Assembly: GCA_035650355.1 (NCBI GenBank) | Contig: DASRHT010000125.1 | Coordinates: 100,171 to 164,170, forward strand | Source of the DNA: DASRHT01 sp035650355 | GTDB lineage: Bacteria > Chloroflexota > Ktedonobacteria > Ktedonobacterales > Ktedonobacteraceae | Length of the DNA stretch: 64,000 nt | Direction of reading: 5' to 3' | Shown here: in pieces, positions 26,101 through 34,001 of the stretch | Position numbering within the stretch: position 1 is the first letter of the stretch | How the letters are laid out: the number at the start of each line of letters is the position of its first letter | The notes under the pieces: model-generated | Seen by the model: only the letters and a program-made list of their open reading frames with translations | Told to the model about the DNA's origin: nothing | Database searches by the model: none | Translations under genes and position numbers: made by a program

Positions 26101-27762
26101 AATAAAGGCTACGCGATCAGCAGGATACTGCGGGTCCAGTGGCACGTAAGCGCCTCCCGCTTTTAAGATGCCCAATATCCCTATCAGCATTTCCAGTGAG
26201 CGTTCAACGCAGATGGCTACCAGCACCTCTGGCCCTACCCCACGCTTGCGCAAATAACTGGCAAGCTGATTCGTCTGCTGATCCAACTCCTGGTAGCTTA
26301 GCGTTCTTCCTTCATAGACAACGGCAATCGCGTTTGGACTCATGCTGGCCTGCGCTGCAAAACATCGATGGATACATGGCTCTTCAGCATACGCCTGCCC
26401 GGTCATGTTCCACTCAACTAGCAACTGTCGCCGCTCTGCCTCGCTCAAGAGGCCAATATCCCTCAGGCGCTGCTCAGGATACTCGCTCATTTGTCTCAGG
26501 ATAAGCTGCAAGTGAGTGAGTATGCGCTGAATCATTGCCTCTGTGAAAAGGTGTGCATCGTAGGTCGCCTGGATTAAAAATGGCTGTCCCGCTTCGACAT
26601 TGAGCGCCAGAGGGTAGTTTGTGCTCTCACGAGCATGCACGTCGCCCACTTCCGGGAATATGTCAGCGTCCTGCTGAACAGCCCTTGCGGTACCACAGAT
26701 CAGAATATTCTGGAACAGCGGAGTTCCCTGAGGGACATCGCTCCACTTTTGCACCTGCACCAGAGGACTATACTCGTACTGCCGCAACTCGACCTGCTCT
26801 TGCTGGAGTTCTTGCAGCCAGGAGAGCAGAGGCTGCCTCTCTCCCACACGCACTCTGACCGGCAGCGTGTTGAGAAACATACCAACCATTGCATCGATAC
26901 CCGGCACCGCAGCAGCGCGTCCAGATACTGCCGTCCCAAAAATCACGTCCGCTGAGCCGCTATAGCGGCTCAACAGCAGCGCCCACGCTCCTAACAGGAC
27001 GGTATTGATCGTCAGATGATGGCGTTGCAGCAACACCTCCAGTTTATCAAGCAGCGAGTCAGGCAACCGGATCTGACAACGCGCATACTCCGCCTCTTGA
27101 GTCGTCCCCTGTGGCTCGCCTGGCGAGGTTGGAGCTGTAATACCTTGCAGATACGTTCTCCAAAAACGTTCCGCGCTATGTAAGTCTTGCCGCTGCAACC
27201 AGGCAATATAGGACTGGTAGGGCTGAGCGACCGCTAAGCGGGCTTTCTGACCGCGACGGGCCGCGGCGTAGATGGTATATACTTCTCTGAGCACGAGCGG
27301 CGAGGACCACCCATCCAGGATCGCATGGTGGAAACTCCAGAGAAAATAGTAACTTCCGTCTTGCCTATGGATTAAACGCAGCCGCATGAGCGGGGCATGC
27401 GTTAGTTCAAATCCCCGCGCCCGATCCGCGGCAAGCAAGGCATCTATTTGTGCTCTCTCTACATCGAGGGGGATCGTTCGCCAGTTGTCCTCTTCCCAGG
27501 GAAGCTGTACCTGTCGCCCTACGACCTGGAGAGGCTTTTCCGCGTTCTCAAAGAGAAAAGCCGTGCGTAAGACCATATGACGCTGTATAACCTGCTGCCA
27601 GGCTGCTTTGAATTGCGCGATATCGAGATCAGCTTGTAACGTACAGAGTTGCTGAACGGTGTAGATTCCTCTATCCGTTGATACGGTTGTATGGAAGAGG
27701 ATTCCCTCCTGCGCGGGCGAAAGAGGATAAACCGCCTCAATCGTGTGCTCTGGACTGCTCAT
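23161..27762 (-). CDS. NRPS module C-A-PCP-E with glycine-type signature
   Basis: This 1533-residue protein has a C domain with HHAILDG, an A domain at about 455-950, a PCP with Ser1005 in LGGDSIL, and an epimerization domain about 1045-1490. The E domain shows PLTPVQCWFFER, HHLVVDITSW, EGHGRE, RTVGWFTT and FNYRG, so it looks intact. The A-domain signature reads DILQLGMIWK, closest to the glycine code of DhbF-type domains (DILQLGLIWK). Glycine cannot be epimerized, so either the code is misleading or the E domain is kept for another reason. ATG at 27760-27762 is preferred because GTGAGG lies eight bases before it; a TTG at 27768, overlapping the previous stop, is the alternative. It works between the C-A-PCP protein at 27765-31268 and the terminal TE protein. 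Confidence 0.93.
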   Translation of the reverse strand: MSSPEHTIEAVYPLSPAQEGILFHTTVSTDRGIYTVQQLCTLQADLDIAQFKAAWQQVIQRHMVLRTAFLFENAEKPLQVVGRQVQLPWEEDNWRTIPLDVERAQIDALLAADRARGFELTHAPLMRLRLIHRQDGSYYFLWSFHHAILDGWSSPLVLREVYTIYAAARRGQKARLAVAQPYQSYIAWLQRQDLHSAERFWRTYLQGITAPTSPGEPQGTTQEAEYARCQIRLPDSLLDKLEVLLQRHHLTINTVLLGAWALLLSRYSGSADVIFGTAVSGRAAAVPGIDAMVGMFLNTLPVRVRVGERQPLLSWLQELQQEQVELRQYEYSPLVQVQKWSDVPQGTPLFQNILICGTARAVQQDADIFPEVGDVHARESTNYPLALNVEAGQPFLIQATYDAHLFTEAMIQRILTHLQLILRQMSEYPEQRLRDIGLLSEAERRQLLVEWNMTGQAYAEEPCIHRCFAAQASMSPNAIAVVYEGRTLSYQELDQQTNQLASYLRKRGVGPEVLVAICVERSLEMLIGILGILKAGGAYVPLDPQYPADRVAFILADAACPLILTQEALLAQLPPGEAQAICLDCDWQVIEEEDTAPLDELACADNLAYVIYTSGSTGKPKGVQIAHRAVHNFLQAMRQQIAIDSTDVWLAITTIAFDIAALELYLPLMVGARVVIASHEAVADGYQLAQLLSSVDATILQATPTTWRMLLSSGWSGKPDLLALCGGETLAPDLAQQLLSRCKTVWNMYGPTETTIWSTSSQIIDAHAITLGHPIANTQTYVLDAALRPVPVGVEGQLYLGGLGLSRGYMKQPALTAERFIPDPFGQEPGSRLYLTGDRVRYRTDGCLEYRGRIDFQVKIRGFRIEPGEIETVLRQHPLIREAVVVAQEGVAAHKRLVAYIVVAGGEQGAVTLSTSEVQDFLRRQLPDYMVPAQVISLEALPLTPNGKVDRRALPDPAGLLQPHTESYAEPRNKIERQLARIWQQVLHVEHVGIHDPFFSLGGDSILSVRVVARARQAGMHLTVRDLFRHQTIAELGQALGQTAPDSETPMQSQQVSATVPLTPVQCWFFERRLPATNHWNQSFLFRVREPLDPSLLHSSLRLLLEAHDALRLRFYQEGNEWRQKCVALELEHELPLSIFSRPKVAQEEPGVWIQERVAHLQTSLSLDKGPLLRVALFDVGSDQPQYLLFVLHHLVVDITSWHILLSDWQQIYRQLQAGTPVQLAPVHTSFPLWATRLEAYALSLRLMRERTYWFGRPWDQVKPLPLDMPHGENTEQHTRMLSIALDEQETHALLHEVSRVYRMLVHEVLLAALAEMYARWTRSRTLLVDLEGHGREDIIEGCDLSRTVGWFTTLVPLCLDIRQQQKTEEVLTQIKEQIRAVPHGGIGYGLLRYKSQSEEVRQRLAGLPQSEIVFNYRGRSASVLDKDALLVPGDDVSSSALHPDSPRAHLLAFDGQVTDGCLHITVAYSERCYLSTTIEQLLEWYREALRTMIAHCQTQQEERFTPQDFPEADLDQSELDSILTSVYQEMES

Positions 27763-27764
27763 GA

Positions 27765-30700
27765 TCAAAACCTCACTTTCGAGAGCAGGTCGGTCAAAGT
27801 TTGTGCATCGACGTCAACAAGTGAAGCGTCATAGAACTTTGCTTCTGCATGCAAAGCCCGATCTACAACCTCATCTGGCTTCGTGCTGAAATCGTTTGTT
27901 GGCATAACAACGCCAGCCAGTTCGGCGATGGTCTGATACTGGAATATCTCGCGCGTAGTCAGGGTAAAACCGGCTTCATTTAGCCGCGCAATAATCTTGA
28001 TGCTCATAATCGAATCGCCACCCAGCTCAAAGAAGTTGTCATGCACGCCAACTCCATTTCTATGCAGCACGCTTTGCCATATGTCCGCCAGCATGGACTC
28101 TATAGCATTGCGAGGAGCTGTTCCAGGTATGCCCTCTGTGCTTCGCTCAGGCGTCGGCAAAGCTCGTGTGTCAATTTTGCCGTTGGCTGTGAGGGGGAAA
28201 CGCTCTAAAAAGAGAAAGGCAGATGGGACCATGTATTCCGGTATCCGCTCACGAATCCAGGAGCGCACCTGCTTGCTGCTGAGCTCGACCCCAGCCACTG
28301 GGATAATATAGGCAACCAGACGCTTATCACCGGGCTCATCCTCGCGCACAATGACCGCCACATCTTGTATGGTGTCGTGTTTGTACAGGTTGGCTTCGAT
28401 CTCTCCCAACTCGATGCGGAAGCCGCGCACTTTGACCTGGTGATCGATGCGTCCCAGAAACTCGAAGTTCCCGTCCCGACCAACGCGCACACGATCTCCA
28501 GTTTTGTAGAGCCTTCTCCCCGGCTCGGACGCGATAAATCGGGTCCCTACGAACGGATGTGGCACAAAGGTCTGGGCTGTCGTGACCGGATCGTGGACAT
28601 AGCCACGCCCCACGCCGATCCCGCCAACATACAGCTCTCCCGCTATGCCCGGTGGCAGGATTTGCAGATCGCGGTCCAGCACATAGAGTTCCAGATTCGC
28701 CAGCCTATGCCCGATAGGCACCAGCATCGCTGTCTCCGCTGGAGGTGTATCGATGACATGGTGTGTCACATCATCGGAGCATTCGGTGGGACCGTAGCCG
28801 TTCATCATTGGGATATGGGGATAGGCGTTGAGCCATTGGCGCGCGAGTTTGGGCGGTAAGGTCTCTCCGGTTGAGATCAACCAGCGCAGATGTGGCAGTT
28901 CCGGCACCTGCGCCCCTCTCGCCTCGATCAGCAAGAACAGTCCCAGTAACAAAGAGGGCACAATCTCTAGCGTTGAGACGGCACAGCGCGCCACCTGCTC
29001 CAGCAAAATCCCAGGATCGTTGACATCGCTATCAGGAATGATCTGGACACGTCCCCCTACCAGCAGAGTTGAGAGGAACTGCCAGACAGAAATGTCGAAC
29101 GATTGCGACGCATTTTGCGCGACCACATCATGAGCAGTAAGAGCGAGCTCGTTCACTTTCGCATACAAATGGTTGAGCATACCTTTGTGCTCGACCATGG
29201 CCCCCTTAGGAACGCCGGTTGACCCTGAGGTGTAAATTACATACGCTAAATGCTCGGGATTCTGTACTGGAAGGGCTATCTCCTGCACCGCATCCTCCAG
29301 CGCCAGCTCCTCCAGCAGATAAACTCGCGGAGCCGCCTCCCCTTTGAGGGTTTGCAGCGCCTTGCGCACCTTGCGCTGATAGTACATCGTTGTCAACACA
29401 AAGCGAGCCTGGCTACGCTCCAGAATGGCTGCATATTGCTTCTCGGGCCATTGTATGCTGAGTGGAAGATAGCTCCCTCCGGCCTTAAAGATCGCCAGCA
29501 GAGCTATCAGAAATGCAATGCTGCGGTCCGCTACCACGACGACGAGTTCTTCAGCAGTCACCCCAATTTCGCGCAGCAGACAGGCCATACTGGATGCACG
29601 TTGATCTAATGCGCGATAGGTGAGTTGCTCCTGTTCACAAGCAGCTACGATAGCATCGGGCGTGCGTTCCACCTGCTGCGCGAACAGGTCAAGAAAGCAG
29701 GTATCCTCAGGGTAAAAAGTCTGCAATACCTGTTGCTCACTGACAAATTGTTGCACCTCTTTTGGTGTCAGAAACGTTAACTGAGAAAAAGTCTGCGTGG
29801 TATCCAGCACCATATGTTCCAGCAGGGTGCGGAAGTAGCCCTCCCAGCGTCCTATGGTCTCGGCGGCGAAAAGATCGGTGTTGTAGCTGCATTCAACCAA
29901 CAGTTCATCCTGCGAGCGCGTAATGTTTAGCGAAAAGTCGAACTGAGCAAAATCCTTGACATTGTTTTGCACTTCCGTCGCCAGCCCCATAAAATGCAAA
30001 TCGCCCGCTACATCAAGATTGAAATCCGTTGCCACCAGTGGAGTCCGGCTGGGGTCGCGCGGCAGCTTTAATTGCTGGACGAGACGGCTAAACGGATAAA
30101 TCTGGTGCTCCTGAGCCTCAAAGACCGCCTGCTGCACCAGATGTAAGTAGTCATTCAGGGTAGGATTGTCGGTGATGGTGAGGCGAATAGGTAGCAATTT
30201 TACACAGTGTCCGACGAGATTATCCCCGCCCTCGACCAGAAACTGTCCCGCGCTAGAGATCGGCACCACAAGATCGCGCTGGCCGGTAATCTGTGCCAGG
30301 AAGGCGCTATAGCCTGCCAGTAATGTCGTATAGAGCGTGCAGTGATACCTGATCCCAAGTTTTCTCAGGGCAGAGCAGAGATCGCTATCGAGCTTAAAGT
30401 GATGTTTCGCGCCATGAAATGTCTTTATAGGTGGGCGCTGATAATCGGTGGGAAAATCCAGAGGCGGGGGAATATCGGCGAAACGCGCCAGCCAGTAGGA
30501 CTCCGCCGCTTGCATCCGTGTACTCTGTTCCAGTTCTCTCTGCTGACGAACATAGCTGCTATACGAGAGCGCAGCCGGTAATTGCTGCGGCTTATTGGTG
30601 CAGAAAGCTGCATAGAGTACGCTCAACTCGCTCAGGATGGTACCAACAGAGCGACCATCGGCGATAAGGTGATGGATGGTAAACAGCAGAATATGATAAT

Positions 30701-31268
30701 TTTCATCCAGCGCGATCAGACGGAGGCGCAACAGGGGACCGTTCTCTAGATCAAAGATCCGCCGCGCCTCGTCCCTCTGGAACTGTGCCACCTCCCGCTC
30801 CTGTTCCTGCTCCGTTAGTTGAGAGCAATCCGTCTGCTCTATGTGGATAGGGAGAGAAGGGAGAATGCGTTGCTCCGCGCTCTTACGATCAAAAACAGTT
30901 CTGAGCGCCTCATGACGCTCCACAATCGCCTGGAGCGCCCGCCGTAATGCCCCGACGTGTAAGGGGCCTCGCAAGCGCAGGCTCAACGACTGATTATAGG
31001 CTTGCGAGGCCGTGTCTTCAGTAAGTGATACAAACCAGAGCTCTTTTTGTTCTTCAGATAACGGAAGAACCTGTATGCTAGTCTCTTGCTCATCAGCCAT
31101 AACCAGAGAGGCGGGCTGAGCGCCAGTAGGGTATTCAGCTTTTGTGAGCAATATGTCCATCTGTCGGGACATAATTTGAAGCTGCTCTTGAAAGATCCGC
31201 GCGACCTCAGGGCGGTGCGTTGCCACTTTCCTCGGTATAAAATCTATTTGTTCTTCACGGGGAAGCAC
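27765..31268 (-). CDS. NRPS module C-A-PCP, possible diamino acid specificity
   Basis: This 1167-residue protein has a short helical N-terminus and then a C domain opening with LPLSEEQKELW, a form common after aminotransferase/PKS modules, with IHHLIADG. The A domain (about 520-1030) and a PCP with Ser1086 in LGGDSIM follow. The signature reads DIWEITGDDK. From memory this resembles codes of diaminobutyrate-activating domains of Pseudomonas lipopeptides (DIWELTTDDK), and a SbnA-like diaminopropionate-type enzyme is encoded at 35283-36272, so a diamino acid is a reasonable guess. The PCP is of the GGDSI type often found before E domains, although none follows in this protein. The start is GTG at 31268, with AAAGGA ten bases upstream. 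The A domain carries an in-frame palindromic repeat (28525-28553). Confidence 0.92.
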   Translation of the reverse strand: MLPREEQIDFIPRKVATHRPEVARIFQEQLQIMSRQMDILLTKAEYPTGAQPASLVMADEQETSIQVLPLSEEQKELWFVSLTEDTASQAYNQSLSLRLRGPLHVGALRRALQAIVERHEALRTVFDRKSAEQRILPSLPIHIEQTDCSQLTEQEQEREVAQFQRDEARRIFDLENGPLLRLRLIALDENYHILLFTIHHLIADGRSVGTILSELSVLYAAFCTNKPQQLPAALSYSSYVRQQRELEQSTRMQAAESYWLARFADIPPPLDFPTDYQRPPIKTFHGAKHHFKLDSDLCSALRKLGIRYHCTLYTTLLAGYSAFLAQITGQRDLVVPISSAGQFLVEGGDNLVGHCVKLLPIRLTITDNPTLNDYLHLVQQAVFEAQEHQIYPFSRLVQQLKLPRDPSRTPLVATDFNLDVAGDLHFMGLATEVQNNVKDFAQFDFSLNITRSQDELLVECSYNTDLFAAETIGRWEGYFRTLLEHMVLDTTQTFSQLTFLTPKEVQQFVSEQQVLQTFYPEDTCFLDLFAQQVERTPDAIVAACEQEQLTYRALDQRASSMACLLREIGVTAEELVVVVADRSIAFLIALLAIFKAGGSYLPLSIQWPEKQYAAILERSQARFVLTTMYYQRKVRKALQTLKGEAAPRVYLLEELALEDAVQEIALPVQNPEHLAYVIYTSGSTGVPKGAMVEHKGMLNHLYAKVNELALTAHDVVAQNASQSFDISVWQFLSTLLVGGRVQIIPDSDVNDPGILLEQVARCAVSTLEIVPSLLLGLFLLIEARGAQVPELPHLRWLISTGETLPPKLARQWLNAYPHIPMMNGYGPTECSDDVTHHVIDTPPAETAMLVPIGHRLANLELYVLDRDLQILPPGIAGELYVGGIGVGRGYVHDPVTTAQTFVPHPFVGTRFIASEPGRRLYKTGDRVRVGRDGNFEFLGRIDHQVKVRGFRIELGEIEANLYKHDTIQDVAVIVREDEPGDKRLVAYIIPVAGVELSSKQVRSWIRERIPEYMVPSAFLFLERFPLTANGKIDTRALPTPERSTEGIPGTAPRNAIESMLADIWQSVLHRNGVGVHDNFFELGGDSIMSIKIIARLNEAGFTLTTREIFQYQTIAELAGVVMPTNDFSTKPDEVVDRALHAEAKFYDASLVDVDAQTLTDLLSKVRF
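28525..28553 (-). repeat. In-frame palindromic repeat in an adenylation domain, copy 1
   Basis: On the minus strand the coding sequence contains GTAGGGACCCGATTTATCGC followed by GTCC, an imperfect palindrome around GGACgCGAT/ATCGgGTCC. It encodes VGTRFIAS between HPF and EPG, just before the RLYKTGD motif, where sister domains have only a few residues (for example HPFGSEPGARLYRSGD). The same insertion occurs at 40006 and 43193. Confidence 0.8.
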
Positions 31269-31320
31269 GTTTTATCAATCCTTTCGGATATCAGATTTTT
31301 TTAATCTTACAGCGCGCACG

Positions 31321-33441
31321 TTAGCGCAAAACGAACGTGGACCGTTGGTGCGCTTCTTCAATTTCCTCCAACGAGCCTGCCAGGAAGCCACCAGAGCGGG
31401 TCTGATCAAATGCATCTTTCACGGCCCACAGGATATGTTCAACATCCTCATCGGTATGGGCGGTGGAAAGAAAACCATTGCGCGTCTCTGGCAGATTGAC
31501 GCCATTTTCGAGCAGGTGATAATAGAAAACATTGGCATCGGTTGTCTTATACTGCGGCGGAAACGAGAAGCGGAAAAGCGAGCCAAAGTGGATAGTACGA
31601 ACCGGCGCATGCACCTCTTCAAAGAAACGGTCAATTTGATCGACCAGTGCTTCAGTGCGCCGATTGAGGCGCTCCTGTAGCTGGGGGCCGCTCTGCTTGA
31701 AATGATTGAGGACCGCGTAGACCGCCGGCATCAGCAGCGGATGCTTAAAGTACGTCCCGGCGAAGAAGGTCTGAATAGACGAGGGATAGGAGTCATCGCC
31801 GTAATCCCATACGCCGCCATCAACTGCATCCATAAATTTCGCTGCTCCCGCAATGGCTGCGACCGGCAAGCCGCCTCCCATCGCTTTGCCATAGGTAGCA
31901 AGATCAGCTTTGATGCCGAAAAGGGCCTGCGCGCCTCCCGGATGCGACCGGAAGCCTGTAACAACCTCGTCAAAGACGAGCGCCACTCCAGCTTCCGCTG
32001 TGATATCGCGCAATTCCTGCATAAAATTCAGCGGCGCGAAGTCAGGACGGCGGCTCTGGGGCAGCTCTACCAATACGGCGGCGAGTTCATGCGCGTGCTT
32101 TTTCAGCAGATCAATCGTTTCCGCCTTGCCAAAATCTGCCAGGATGACATCGCCGATCAGGTTAGAGGTAACACCCGGAGCCAGCGGGACGGCTCGACTC
32201 TCCAGGTGAGAGCTCTGCTGTCCCCTGACCAGCACGCCATCGAATGTGCCATGAAACGCCCCGCCAAAAACGAGCACTTTGTTCCGTCCCGTCACCGTAC
32301 GAGCCAGACGCAGAGCCGTCATCACGGCTTCGGTGCCAGAATTGCAAAAGCTAGCCCGCTCCATCCCGGTGAGTTCACAGAGCAAGCGCGCCGCCTCACC
32401 CACCAGCCCGGACTGCAAGCCCAGGCCGATACCATGCTTGAACTGCTGCTCCAGCGCCTCCATGAGAAAAGCGGGAGAGTGTCCAAACAGCAAGGCGCCA
32501 AACCCCATCGCAATATCTACATACTCGTTATCATCGACATCGAGAATATGAGCATCATAGGCATGCTTGATGATTAAGGGGTATACGGCCTCTTTAAAGG
32601 TCAGATTAAAACCAGCCGTGCCCCTGTTATCGGCGTGGTAGCGGCGACTTTGCTGCGCATACTGCTTCGATTTCTCTGTTCGCCTGGCATAACGCGCAAT
32701 CAAAGCCTCAACATGTTGTCTCTGCTGCTCGGTTAAACCGCTCAGTCGCGCGATGCGGCGCGGCTGGTATGGAACATACGTTTCGCCATCAATGCGCAAG
32801 CTCAACGCCTGTTTATCAAGCGACGAGGATTCCCCTGACACCACAGTGGGCGTTTCCTGGCTCGCGTGATCAACACCTTCGCTGGCAAGCGGCGTTGTTG
32901 TCGCTGGCTGCAAAGGGATCGACGCTCCTTTTTCTCGTGGCGCGCTCAGAGGTAGGGATTGCAGCACATTGAGCTGTTGATGCATAATGTGGAGTTGCTG
33001 CCGCACAATTTGCTCAATCTCGGTCCTTGCCAGCACCACATGTTCAGCAGGGTAATGTTCGATCTCCCTCGTGGCTGGTCGGGCGGAGCCTGGATGATGT
33101 CGAGACACTTCAGGAGCCGGTAGCGCCTCGCTGACAGCGGTGGTTGCCTCCTTGTTAGCACTGTGCGCCTCCGCCGTATAACCTGGCGCTTGCTCTTTGA
33201 GAAACGCGGCCAGTTGTTCGATGGTCGAGTACTCTTCCAGGAGGGCGCGGAATGGCACTTTCACGCCGAAAGTATGCTGAATCCTCTGGCTTGCCTGTAA
33301 CAACAGCAGAGAATCCGCGCCGATGCTGAGAAATGTGCTCTGGTGATCAATAGTGTCTGCATCTATGCCTAACAACTGGCTGAATATCTTTTTGATCTCT
33401 ACATCGACAGCGTGGTGGTTATTTTTTTCCATTTTTTGCAT
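31321..33441 (-). CDS. ACP-aminotransferase (AMT) protein making a beta-amino unit
   Basis: This 706-residue protein has an N-terminal carrier domain with Ser44 in SIGADSLLLL, a linker with a helical segment (EIEQIVRQQLHIMHQQLNVL), and a class III PLP aminotransferase of the glutamate-1-semialdehyde type. The AMT has NSGTEAV, FDEVVTGFR and the PLP lysine Lys519 in YGKAMGGG. In McyE, MycA and ItuA such AMT domains convert the beta-keto thioester to a beta-amine before condensation. Here the domains are split: KS-AT at 36269-39184 upstream, C-A-PCP at 27765-31268 downstream. ATG at 33439-33441 is preferred (AAAAGG four bases upstream); a start 35 codons earlier would translate through a GC-rich repeat into a low-complexity, cysteine/arginine-rich tail. 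Confidence 0.93.
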   Translation of the reverse strand: MQKMEKNNHHAVDVEIKKIFSQLLGIDADTIDHQSTFLSIGADSLLLLQASQRIQHTFGVKVPFRALLEEYSTIEQLAAFLKEQAPGYTAEAHSANKEATTAVSEALPAPEVSRHHPGSARPATREIEHYPAEHVVLARTEIEQIVRQQLHIMHQQLNVLQSLPLSAPREKGASIPLQPATTTPLASEGVDHASQETPTVVSGESSSLDKQALSLRIDGETYVPYQPRRIARLSGLTEQQRQHVEALIARYARRTEKSKQYAQQSRRYHADNRGTAGFNLTFKEAVYPLIIKHAYDAHILDVDDNEYVDIAMGFGALLFGHSPAFLMEALEQQFKHGIGLGLQSGLVGEAARLLCELTGMERASFCNSGTEAVMTALRLARTVTGRNKVLVFGGAFHGTFDGVLVRGQQSSHLESRAVPLAPGVTSNLIGDVILADFGKAETIDLLKKHAHELAAVLVELPQSRRPDFAPLNFMQELRDITAEAGVALVFDEVVTGFRSHPGGAQALFGIKADLATYGKAMGGGLPVAAIAGAAKFMDAVDGGVWDYGDDSYPSSIQTFFAGTYFKHPLLMPAVYAVLNHFKQSGPQLQERLNRRTEALVDQIDRFFEEVHAPVRTIHFGSLFRFSFPPQYKTTDANVFYYHLLENGVNLPETRNGFLSTAHTDEDVEHILWAVKDAFDQTRSGGFLAGSLEEIEEAHQRSTFVLR

Positions 33442-33453
33442 ATTTCCTTTTGT

Positions 33454-33531
33454 ACCGCCTTCGGCGGTGAGGAGGGGGGAAGGGCGAGAACACCTCGCGC
33501 TCCGGCAGGGGACTGGCCGTCCCCTGCACCC
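33454..33531. repeat. GC-rich hairpin repeat between NTF2-like and AMT genes
   Basis: Two hairpins are visible: ACCGCC-TTC-GGCGGT (33454-33468), and GCAGGGGAC (33505-33513) with GTCCCCTGC (33519-33527). The second shares its core and the following ACCCC with the element at 19095-19150. A TACTGAAAAGTCCTGG segment at about 33548 resembles the terminal repeat of the MITE at 55508-55659, so this gap may hold remnants of two repeat families. Confidence 0.65.
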
Positions 33532-33570
33532 CTGCTTTGATCCCAATACTGAAAAGTCCTGGGCCAGAAG

Positions 33571-33918
33571 TTAGACGGCTGGACGGAAGAAGTAAGAGCG
33601 GCGTTGCTTGATTTTGCCATCGCTGAACACATAAACGTCAGCAAACCTCTCATCGAGCGCCGCCCCCTCTTTGTTGACGCCGACGAAGCGGCCCCAACAG
33701 CTCCCATGATCTCCTTCAACGACAATCTGCTCAAGCTGGTGGGTGCCTGAAGCGATAATGCGCACATGTTTATAGAAGTGGAGCAGATCCTCAATGCCCA
33801 CAATTGGATCATAGCCAGGGCGCTCATAGACGACATCTTCGCAGAAAAAAGGCTGCATAGCCTCCCAGTCGCGTGCATCAACGGCCCGGAAGAGATCCTG
33901 AATGGTCTGTTCTGACAT
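33571..33918 (-). CDS. Small NTF2-fold (SnoaL-like) protein
   Basis: This 115-residue protein of the SnoaL/ketosteroid-isomerase-like fold begins MSEQTIQDLFRAVDARDWEAM and has YERPGYDPIVGIEDLLHFY and a C-terminal beta-rich half. Such proteins are isomerases, cyclases, dehydratases or binding proteins in polyketide pathways, and the sequence does not show which. Its place between the methyltransferase and ACP-AMT genes suggests action on the ketide-derived unit or the finished product. ATG at 33918 has AAAGGA eight bases upstream; an upstream in-frame ATG (33951) lacks a site. Confidence 0.8.
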   Translation of the reverse strand: MSEQTIQDLFRAVDARDWEAMQPFFCEDVVYERPGYDPIVGIEDLLHFYKHVRIIASGTHQLEQIVVEGDHGSCWGRFVGVNKEGAALDERFADVYVFSDGKIKQRRSYFFRPAV

Positions 33919-34001
33919 ACATAGCATCCTTTCTTTTGTAGAACTCAACATATTGCAATTTGCGCAATTGATTAAAGGGTAGTAATTCCGTCTCTTAACG
34001 T

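Noticed and set aside
33442..33546. A 35-codon N-terminal extension of the ACP-AMT gene
   Set aside because: It translates through the GC-rich hairpin repeat into a Cys/Arg/Pro-rich tail with no carrier-domain features; the ATG at 33441 has a Shine-Dalgarno sequence and begins right before the carrier domain.
33545..33566. A second full MITE copy at the TACTGAAAAGTCCTGG segment
   Set aside because: Only one end resembles the terminal repeat at 55645-55659; no matching opposite end or target duplication is seen nearby, so at most a remnant.
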